This document shows, piece by piece, positions 1 to 5,555 of a DNA stretch of 7,756 bases. The notes below the pieces were generated by a model that saw nothing but the letters and a program-made list of their open reading frames with translations, was not told where the DNA came from and ran no database searches. The stretch is from Ferruginibacter sp. GTDB lineage: Bacteria; Bacteroidota; Bacteroidia; Chitinophagales; Chitinophagaceae. The number at the start of each line of letters is the position of its first letter. The first letter of the stretch is position 1. Made by a program: the position numbers and the translations under genes. Where the stretch lies: positions 1 to 7,756 of the forward strand of contig VERM01000062.1 in the NCBI GenBank assembly GCA_018882645.1, in the 5' to 3' direction.

Positions 1-86
1 CCTAAAAAATAAACGGAACAGCCGGCACATTGATTCTCATGTACCTTTTTGAAAAAATGATCTATATTTTTTTTATACTCAATCAT
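1..86 (-). CDS. murC: UDP-N-acetylmuramate--L-alanine ligase MurC, N-terminal fragment (probable)
   Basis: An open frame starts at an ATG at 84-86 and runs off the window edge after 28 full codons. The ATG shares its A with the murG stop codon (TGATG), a typical translational-coupling junction. The visible protein begins MIEYKKNIDHFFKK and reaches SVYFLG at the edge. MurC proteins start their Rossmann-like domain with a strand of the form VYF(I/L)G followed by IGGIGMS, so the match is to the first half of that motif; the glycine-rich half lies outside the window. MurC would add L-alanine to UDP-MurNAc in the cytoplasm, the first of the Mur ligase steps, and murC is the expected gene after murG in this cluster. 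About 24 residues precede the motif, longer than the usual 10-15, so the real start could differ, but I see no better in-frame start. A run of eight A lies at codons 5-7. The identity rests on one short motif plus gene order. Confidence 0.66.
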   Translation of the reverse strand, partial: MIEYKKNIDHFFKKVHENQCAGCSVYFL

Positions 87-1192
87 CAGATTTCATTCAA
101 TATTTCATTCGCAATAATTTCATCCGCATTGATTACTCCAAGCTTATTAATATTATGAGCCAGCTCTTTAAGTTTTATTTCGTCCGCTGCAAGCGAAATC
201 AATCCATCCACGAGTTGGACTTTTGTGTCTTTATCCTCTATCATGATTCCTGCATTTTTATCAACCAAATTTAGAGCATTTACAGTCTGATGATTTTCAG
301 CTGCAAATGGATAGGGAACAAAAATCACCGGCTTGGATGCAATACACAACTCGGCAATTGACATTGCTCCGCTTCTACTGATAACAATATCTGCTGCCGC
401 ATATCCGTAATTCATATCCGTAATAAAATCGGTAACATAAACACCTTTTTTATCCTTGCTGCGTAAACGAGCTTTGTCCAGATACAACTTCCCTGTCTGC
501 CATATCACCTGTAAATTTTTATCCAGTATCAAATCAAGACCTTCATCTATCGCTTCATTTATGCTTTTTGCACCAAGACTTCCTCCAATACATAAAACAG
601 TAATGCGAGATCTATTCAGTCCAAAAAAATCAAGTGCTGTTTCTCTGCCGATATTATTGTTCACAATCGCCTTTCTGACAGGATTTCCCGTTACCACGAT
701 TTTGGACAATGGGAAAAACTTTTCCATACCTTCCGATACGGTAAAAATTTTTTTAGCTTTTTTGGCCAACCACATATTGCTTTTGCCTGCAAATGAATTA
801 GACTCGTGTATGAATGTGGGAATACCTTTAGATTGGGCATACCTAAGTACGGGAAAACTGGAATACCCTCCAACACCTATCACAGCATCAGGAGCAAATT
901 CATTTACAATACGTGATACCTGAATAAAACTCTTAACGAGCTTAACTGGCAACCCTATATTTTTAATCAAAGAACTTCTGTTGTACCCTGCTATTGTTAT
1001 TCCTTTAATATCATATCCGGCTTGAGGCACTTTCTCCATTTCCATCTTACCTTTTGCCCCAATAAAAAGAAAAACAGCATCTGGCGATTTTTTTTTCAAC
1101 GCATTGGCAATTGCTATTGCCGGAAAAATATGTCCTCCGGTTCCACCTCCCGCTATTATGAATTTTTTAGCTTTTGCCAATTGATGCTCCAT
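86..1192 (-). CDS. murG: UDP-GlcNAc:lipid I N-acetylglucosaminyltransferase MurG
   Basis: MurG transfers GlcNAc from UDP-GlcNAc to lipid I on the inner face of the cytoplasmic membrane, giving lipid II. It is a GT28-family, GT-B fold enzyme. From this start the protein is 368 residues, the normal family length. Visible motifs in order: the N-domain glycine loop GGGTGGHIFPA (15-25) with the conserved His 21, GVGGYSSFP (106-114), HESN (129-132, where many homologues have HEQN), TGNPVR (168-173), the second glycine loop GGSLGAKSIN (203-212), and the UDP-GlcNAc site SRSGAMSIAE (272-281) followed by PYPFAAENHQTVNA (293-306). The frame stays open upstream to a GTG at 1306, but the extra residues are basic, lie inside ftsW and are foreign to the family, so I chose the ATG at 1190-1192. 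That start lies inside the last codons of ftsW (26 bp overlap). An AAGGAG lies 15 nt upstream, farther than usual. The stop overlaps the next gene's ATG. Confidence 0.96.
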   Translation of the reverse strand: MEHQLAKAKKFIIAGGGTGGHIFPAIAIANALKKKSPDAVFLFIGAKGKMEMEKVPQAGYDIKGITIAGYNRSSLIKNIGLPVKLVKSFIQVSRIVNEFAPDAVIGVGGYSSFPVLRYAQSKGIPTFIHESNSFAGKSNMWLAKKAKKIFTVSEGMEKFFPLSKIVVTGNPVRKAIVNNNIGRETALDFFGLNRSRITVLCIGGSLGAKSINEAIDEGLDLILDKNLQVIWQTGKLYLDKARLRSKDKKGVYVTDFITDMNYGYAAADIVISRSGAMSIAELCIASKPVIFVPYPFAAENHQTVNALNLVDKNAGIMIEDKDTKVQLVDGLISLAADEIKLKELAHNINKLGVINADEIIANEILNEI

Positions 1193-2543
1193 CAATTTCT
1201 TTTTTATCTCCTTCAGCTTTATCAGAAGGCTGTGAACTATGATCCGGCTCCTTGTTAGAAATGTTGACTGTTGCACCTTCCGCCTTCTCCACGTTGCGGG
1301 CAACACTTAAAATAATTCCAATTGAGAAGCAGGTAAACAATATGCTGCTGCCTCCCATACTTATAAGGGGCAGAGTAACGCCTGTATTGGGAAACAATCC
1401 AACATTCACTCCCATATTCATAAAGGCTTGAATGACCAAGGTAAAACCCAATGCCAATGCGAGAAAAGCTCCGAATGCATAGGGACTTTTTCTAAAAATT
1501 CGAATACACCTGAATAAAAACATCAGGTAAAGGAACAGAATAAATCCCGCGCCTATCAAACCGTATTCTTCAATGATGATGACGTATATGAAATCACTGT
1601 AACAATGCGGAAGATAATTTCTTTGTTTGCTGTTGCCCGGCCCCGATCCAAATATGCCGCCGTTGGCAATAGCGATTTTAGCCTGATTGATTTGATATGA
1701 CTTATCATTATCATCATTCTTGGAACTGTAAATGAATGTCTGAATCCTGCTGATCCATGTTGGAATCCTTCCCTCTGACATAAACGAAGGAAGTCCTTTC
1801 GTCTGTTGCGTTTTTTTGTCGTAAGTAGAAATCGCAATGCTCAACAAAATCGCCAATGGAATCATTGCAACACCAACCGTCAATAATATATGCCTGGTTC
1901 GAACTCTTCCAATAAACATCAATAACATACTCGTACCACCAATCAATAATGAAGTTGATAAATTGGCCGGAGCAATCAGAAGACATATCAAAATAACCGG
2001 AATAATGATAGGTAAAAACCCTTTCTTAAAATCCTTGATAACGTGCTGCTTCTTACTTAGCATTCTGCTCAAATACATAAAAAGAGCAAGCTTGGCCAAA
2101 TCGGAGGTTTGTAACGTCATATTGATAATTGGCAGCTTAATCCATCTGCTTCCCGAGTTCAATTCAACACCAAAAAACAAAGTAAACAACAGTAACGGAA
2201 CTGAAATTATAAACAGAATTAGAGCAACTTTAGAATAAATAGTATAATTGATGCGATGCGCAAAATAAATGATTACAAGTCCGGAAATAATAAAAGCAAA
2301 CTGTTTAAACAAATAACTCTCAGCGGTTTTGCTACTTCTGAAAGCGAGCAAGCCAGTACTGCTGTAAACCAATAACAAACTGGCCAGTGTGAGAATAACC
2401 ACTATAGACCAAATCACTCTGTCTCCCTTCGTATTGCTCACAATATTTTCTCCAACATCACTAAGGCCAACATAGGAAGATTGAGCAATTTCTCCCTGAT
2501 TGGTGACTAACTTTTTTCGAAATATGGAGTTTAATCCAAACAT
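1167..2543 (-). CDS. ftsW: Septal peptidoglycan glycosyltransferase FtsW (SEDS family)
   Basis: FtsW is the membrane SEDS-family polymerase that builds septal glycan from lipid II together with FtsI. The 458-residue protein shows about ten hydrophobic spans between residues 43 and 415. Diagnostic blocks: VYSSTG (59-64), the QTSDLAKLAL block (145-154), GSGPGNSKQRNYLP (299-312) leading into YSDFIYVIIIEEYG (315-328), where Asp317 sits at the proposed SEDS catalytic position, and NTGVTLPLISMGGSS (386-400). Two parts are unusual. About 34 polar residues precede the usual beginning (TKGDRVIW, 38-45), and about 40 hydrophilic, charged residues follow the last span (from about 418). An in-frame TAA at 2553-2555 limits the N-terminus; the ATG at 2543 has no Shine-Dalgarno. 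An internal GTG at 2439-2441 has GGAG 8 nt upstream and would give a more typical 424-residue protein. The gene follows murD by 16 bp and overlaps murG by 26 bp. Confidence 0.96.
   Translation of the reverse strand: MFGLNSIFRKKLVTNQGEIAQSSYVGLSDVGENIVSNTKGDRVIWSIVVILTLASLLLVYSSTGLLAFRSSKTAESYLFKQFAFIISGLVIIYFAHRINYTIYSKVALILFIISVPLLLFTLFFGVELNSGSRWIKLPIINMTLQTSDLAKLALFMYLSRMLSKKQHVIKDFKKGFLPIIIPVILICLLIAPANLSTSLLIGGTSMLLMFIGRVRTRHILLTVGVAMIPLAILLSIAISTYDKKTQQTKGLPSFMSEGRIPTWISRIQTFIYSSKNDDNDKSYQINQAKIAIANGGIFGSGPGNSKQRNYLPHCYSDFIYVIIIEEYGLIGAGFILFLYLMFLFRCIRIFRKSPYAFGAFLALALGFTLVIQAFMNMGVNVGLFPNTGVTLPLISMGGSSILFTCFSIGIILSVARNVEKAEGATVNISNKEPDHSSQPSDKAEGDKKEIDGASIGKS
1208..1213 (-). promoter_or_regulatory. 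Possible ribosome binding site for murG, inside the end of ftsW
   Basis: On the minus strand the hexamer AAGGAG lies 15 nt before the murG ATG at 1190-1192 (12 nt before an adjacent in-frame TTG). This is the best Shine-Dalgarno match seen before any gene here. The spacing is longer than ideal and Bacteroidota often initiate without such sites, so it may be incidental coding sequence of the ftsW tail. Confidence 0.35.
2450..2453 (-). promoter_or_regulatory. Possible ribosome binding site for an internal ftsW start
   Basis: On the minus strand GGAG (within TTGGAG) sits 8 nt before the in-frame GTG codon 35 of ftsW (2439-2441). Starting there yields MSNTKGDRVIW, matching where FtsW homologues usually begin. 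Against it: a four-base match is weak, and Bacteroidota use Shine-Dalgarno signals little. It bears on the start choice but does not settle it. Confidence 0.3.
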
Positions 2544-2559
2544 TTTAGAGAATTAATAA

Positions 2560-3900
2560 TTATAAGTTTTTTACGGCCTGTTTAAATTGCTTACCTCTAT
2601 CTTCATAATTTTTAAATAAATCAAAACTTGCACATGCCGGGCTCAGCAATACAACATCCCCTTTTTCTGCATAATGAAATGAGGCATTAACGGCATCAAC
2701 TGCATTTTCTGTATTTATCATTATGGGTACAATATCTCCAAAAACCTCATTGATCTTACTGTTATCTTTCCCCATACAAACAATTACTTTTACTTTTTCA
2801 GCAACCAGATCCCTTAAGAGATTATAATCGTTTCCTTTATCCACACCGCCAAGGATAAGTATAACTGGCTTTTTCATACTTTCGAGCGCAAACCATGTGC
2901 TATTGATATTGGTAGCCTTACTATCATTAATAAAATCAACTCCTTTGATGGAAGCCACATGCTCCATTCTATGTTCGAGACTTTCAAAAGATTGCAATGC
3001 TTCTCTTATTTTTTCCTTACGAATATCAATTGCAGTAGCCGCCATACTCGCAGCCATACTGTTGTATTGATTGTGCTTACCCTTCAGGGCAAAGTCCTCA
3101 ATACTCATTCTCATCTCTTCATTTTTCCATTTTAAATGCATTTGCGCATTGGTTAAAAAAGCGCCTTGTGGTAGTTCTCTACTCATAGTGATGGGAGCTT
3201 GGGTTGATTTAATGGGATATTTAGATAAAGCATTCATGGTAACTTGATCATCCAGATTATAGATGAAAACGTCGTTCTCCGATTGATTCTCTGTGATTCT
3301 GAATTTACTTCTGACGTAATTCTCCAATTTGTATTCGTATCTGTCTAGATGATCTTCAGTAATATTTGTCAGCACAGCTACGTCAGGACGGAATGAAGTG
3401 ATATCATCCAACTGAAATGAACTCACTTCCACAACATAAATGGATTTGGGTTCAATTGCGATCTGCCTTGCAAATGAATAACCAATATTTCCAACAAGGG
3501 CACAATTGGCATCGGCATGCTTGCAAATATGATATGTCAACGCTGTGGTAGTGGTTTTTCCATTACTACCTGTTATTGCAATCAACTTGCTGTCTCCTTT
3601 GTATCGGAATGCAAATTCAATTTCACTGATGATATTTATATTTTTTTCACGGATTTTTCTGACAATCGATGCCTGTTCTGAAATACCCGGACTCTTTATT
3701 ACCTCTTCAGCAAGAAGTATCTCCTCCTCAGTATGTTTGCCCTCTTCAAAAAAAATGGAAGCCTGTACAAGTTCAGATTTAAATTTTTCAGAAATCAATC
3801 CACCATCGCTTACAAACACATTATACCCTTGCTGCTTGGCAAGAAGAGCAGCCCCTACTCCGCTTTCTCCGGCACCCAGTATAACAATTCGCTTGCTCAT
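2560..3900 (-). CDS. murD: UDP-N-acetylmuramoyl-L-alanine--D-glutamate ligase MurD
   Basis: MurD is the cytoplasmic ATP-dependent ligase that adds D-glutamate to UDP-MurNAc-L-Ala. Its 446 residues equal the usual family length. The N-terminal Rossmann-like domain opens with VILGAGESGVGAA (6-18). The central ATPase domain has the P-loop GSNGKTTTT (111-119), VGNIG (136-140), EVSSFQL (158-164), NITEDHLDRY (179-188) and Lys199 in VRSKFRI, at the position of the carbamylated lysine. The linker to the C-terminal domain has KGKHNQYN (273-280); then come LEHRMEHV (308-315), NDSKATN (325-331) and SPACASFDLF (420-429), typical of MurD and its D-Glu site. The start is firm: an in-frame TAA lies one codon upstream (3904-3906), and the protein begins exactly at the family motif. 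No Shine-Dalgarno is seen. The gene follows the 293 bp gap, so it may have its own promoter, and leads into ftsW after 16 bp. Confidence 0.97.
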   Translation of the reverse strand: MSKRIVILGAGESGVGAALLAKQQGYNVFVSDGGLISEKFKSELVQASIFFEEGKHTEEEILLAEEVIKSPGISEQASIVRKIREKNINIISEIEFAFRYKGDSKLIAITGSNGKTTTTALTYHICKHADANCALVGNIGYSFARQIAIEPKSIYVVEVSSFQLDDITSFRPDVAVLTNITEDHLDRYEYKLENYVRSKFRITENQSENDVFIYNLDDQVTMNALSKYPIKSTQAPITMSRELPQGAFLTNAQMHLKWKNEEMRMSIEDFALKGKHNQYNSMAASMAATAIDIRKEKIREALQSFESLEHRMEHVASIKGVDFINDSKATNINSTWFALESMKKPVILILGGVDKGNDYNLLRDLVAEKVKVIVCMGKDNSKINEVFGDIVPIMINTENAVDAVNASFHYAEKGDVVLLSPACASFDLFKNYEDRGKQFKQAVKNL

Positions 3901-3992
3901 GAGTTAAAAATGAAAAGTTTTAATCTTTTAGCCAGTAATAGTTTTTAATAACGATAAAGAGCAGGCCAATCCCTTTAAGGTTTTTGATAAAG

Positions 3993-4011
3993 GATAAAAA
4001 TGGTTTTTCAA
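3993..4011 (-). repeat. 19 bp direct repeat, murD-proximal copy
   Basis: The minus strand reads TTGAAAAACCATTTTTATC. The same 19 bases occur again without mismatch at 4089-4107, 96 bp away measured start to start. The flanks of the two copies differ apart from the adjoining base or two, so this is not simply one longer duplication. Confidence 0.9.
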
Positions 4012-4088
4012 CGGTATTGATATTTACAGGACAACATCTTTATACATTCAATGAAGTGATGCAGCTTTACTGTAAAATTTCGAATACA

Positions 4089-4107
4089 GATAAAAATGGT
4101 TTTTCAA
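4089..4107 (-). repeat. 19 bp direct repeat, mraY-proximal copy
   Basis: Exact second copy of the 19 bp word at 3993-4011. On its mraY side the similarity continues into a further degenerate copy: 4097-4118 resembles 4132-4154 with a few mismatches and indels. This copy therefore links the exact pair to the looser array near mraY. Confidence 0.9.
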
Positions 4108-4178
4108 AAGCATAGAATTTAACGGGTATCTTGGTTTTCAATAGAACATAGAATAATTATTTATATCGAACACAGAAC
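4104..4178 (-). repeat. Degenerate array of an ATTCTATGTTCTAT-like word
   Basis: Three related words lie in tandem just after mraY. On the minus strand they read GTTCTGTGTTCGAT (4165-4178), ATTCTATGTTCTAT (4141-4154) and ATTCTATGCTTTTG (about 4105-4118). The first two match at 11 of 14 positions. Their outer ends are 24 and 36 bp apart. The second and third each run into a TTGAAAA(A)CCA segment. Such decayed copies suggest local duplication or a repeat family; by eye I cannot exclude low-complexity similarity in A/T-rich DNA. Confidence 0.55.
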
Positions 4179-4193
4179 TAAAATTTTCTACTG

Positions 4194-5492
4194 TTATCTC
4201 ATTTTCAAAGTAACAATTGCCAAAGCCACACTTAAAATAGTTACGATCCAAAACCTCACAGCAATTTTGCTTTCGTGATATCCTTTTTTCTGAAAATGAT
4301 GATGTAAGGGGCTCATAAGAAAAACCCTTCTTCCTTCCCCATACTTTTTCTTCGTATACTTGAAATAGCTTACCTGAATGATGACACTCATATTTTCAAC
4401 TAAAAAAACCATACAAAAAATTGGAATCAATAATTCCTTCCTCACAATGATTGCAAGAGATGCGATAATTCCACCAAGTGCAAGGCTTCCCGTATCTCCC
4501 ATAAAAACCTGAGCGGGATAGGAGTTGTACCACAAGAAACCAATACAAGCACCCACAAAAGCGGCAATAAAAATGGATAATTCTCCGAGATTGGGGATAT
4601 ACATGATATTGAGATATTCAGCAAATTTGATGTTACCGCTTACATATGCGAAGATTCCCAGACATATCCCAATGATTGCACTTACGCCTGTAGCCAGGCC
4701 GTCTAGACCATCTGTGATATTGGCTCCGTTCGAAACAGCAGTTACAATAAAAATCACAATGATGATATAAATAATATAGGTATAATCTTCCCAACCTTTG
4801 GGTAGAAGCTTGGCATAATTGAATTCATGACCTTTCACAAATGGGATAGTCGTTATCAAATTTTTCGCATCCGTGAATACACGTTTTTTGCCATCCACCA
4901 TTATTGTATCATATTTTATATTCATCAGTTTATTCTCGGATGATATTGATTTCGCTGAAGAAAACACCTCTCTTTTTACTACTACACTTTGATTAAAATA
5001 CAAGGTTGCACCCACTATAATACCCAACATAACCTGACCAAAAATTTTAAACCTGCCAGCCAAGCCGTCACTATCAGATTTTTTATATTCAATACCTTTC
5101 GCTTTTGCAATTCTTTTAGCCCGGATTTTTAGATAATCATCGATGAATCCGATAGCACCCAACCAAATCGTGCATAAAATCATCAAACGGACATATACTT
5201 TATCGAGATTTGCGAAAAGAAGTGTAGGAACGATAATGGCAAGAATGATGATGATCCCTCCCATTGTAGGAGTTCCTTTTTTTTGCTGCTCACCTGCCAG
5301 ACCCAGATCTCTTACCGATTCTCCTAACTGGTTTTTTTGTAATAACCGAATTACTCTTTTTCCGTACAACAATGTGATGATTAAAGAAAAAATCAATGCA
5401 AGTATCACCCTAAAGCTGATGAACTGAAAAACACCGATTCCGGGAAACCGGTAGCTTTCTTTAGATAACCATTGAAAAAAATGATACAACAT
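4194..5492 (-). CDS. mraY: Phospho-N-acetylmuramoyl-pentapeptide-transferase MraY
   Basis: MraY is the integral membrane enzyme that joins phospho-MurNAc-pentapeptide to undecaprenyl phosphate, making lipid I and releasing UMP. At 432 residues it is about 70 longer than the 360-residue E. coli enzyme. Conserved blocks: KGTPTMGG (72-79), the Asp pair at 118-119 in [22 protein letters not shown] (254-267), [19 protein letters not shown] (323-341) and [11 protein letters not shown] (394-404) with the His triad at 397-399. About ten hydrophobic spans are seen. The extra length is mostly a polar loop at about 172-235, between the span at about 150-166 and the one at about 236-255; enlarged loops here are known in Bacteroidota MraY. 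The start is well fixed because TAG (5493-5495) immediately precedes the ATG and no Shine-Dalgarno is present. It follows murE by 63 bp and is followed by the repeat-bearing gap. Confidence 0.97.
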   Translation of the reverse strand: MLYHFFQWLSKESYRFPGIGVFQFISFRVILALIFSLIITLLYGKRVIRLLQKNQLGESVRDLGLAGEQQKKGTPTMGGIIIILAIIVPTLLFANLDKVYVRLMILCTIWLGAIGFIDDYLKIRAKRIAKAKGIEYKKSDSDGLAGRFKIFGQVMLGIIVGATLYFNQSVVVKREVFSSAKSISSENKLMNIKYDTIMVDGKKRVFTDAKNLITTIPFVKGHEFNYAKLLPKGWEDYTYIIYIIIVIFIVTAVSNGANITDGLDGLATGVSAIIGICLGIFAYVSGNIKFAEYLNIMYIPNLGELSIFIAAFVGACIGFLWYNSYPAQVFMGDTGSLALGGIIASLAIIVRKELLIPIFCMVFLVENMSVIIQVSYFKYTKKKYGEGRRVFLMSPLHHHFQKKGYHESKIAVRFWIVTILSVALAIVTLKMR

Positions 5493-5555
5493 CTATTTCT
5501 TTTTATGCTTTGTTAATTTGAGATTCGTTTGTTTTGATACTTTTCTTTTAGCATT
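5493..5555 (-). other. A-rich leader between murE and mraY
   Basis: A 63 bp spacer that on the minus strand is strikingly A-rich and poor in G. It has no Shine-Dalgarno before mraY, no stem-loop that I can find and no recognisable promoter. A-rich unstructured leaders are common before Bacteroidota genes and probably serve translation initiation here; that role is inference. Confidence 0.6.

Larger units (their letters stand above)
3901..4193. other. Non-coding gap between mraY and murD, with short repeats
   Basis: This 293 bp stretch interrupts an otherwise tightly packed cluster. It is very A/T-rich and stops occur in all frames; the longest open stretch found on the minus strand (3923-4039, 39 codons) has no start codon and resembles nothing I recognise. 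It contains a 19 bp exact direct repeat and degenerate copies of a related word, listed separately. I found neither a hairpin followed by a T run nor a clean Bacteroidota promoter (TTG, about 19-20 nt, TAnnTTTG). It could hold a weak promoter or processing site for murD-ftsW-murG, or be neutral spacer. Confidence 0.8.

Noticed and set aside
456..923. 155-codon plus-strand open frame opposite murG
   Set aside because: It lies wholly antisense to murG, has no recognisable domain or leader, and is explained by the codon bias of the real gene.
1193..1306. Longer murG beginning at a GTG at 1306
   Set aside because: The 38 extra residues lie inside ftsW and do not resemble MurG; the ATG at 1192 places the glycine-rich motif at the usual distance from the start.
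1837..2238. 133-codon plus-strand open frame opposite ftsW
   Set aside because: It is antisense to conserved FtsW membrane spans; the mirrored hydrophobic codons produce the open frame.
3545..3907. 120-codon plus-strand open frame opposite the start of murD
   Set aside because: It is antisense to conserved MurD motifs including the P-loop and shows no family similarity.
3972..3985. Palindrome CCTTTAAGG followed by TTTTT as a terminator
   Set aside because: The arms are four base pairs around a single base, too short for a stable stem, and the T run is on the plus strand, where there are no genes.
4009..4016. TACCGTTG on the minus strand as a Bacteroidota -7 element for murD
   Set aside because: It differs from TAnnTTTG by one base, and the nearest usable TTG is only 15 nt upstream instead of about 19-20.
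3923..4039. 39-codon open stretch on the minus strand in the mraY-murD gap
   Set aside because: It has no start codon, includes one copy of the repeat, and its translation resembles no protein I know; a gene or pseudogene call is not supported.
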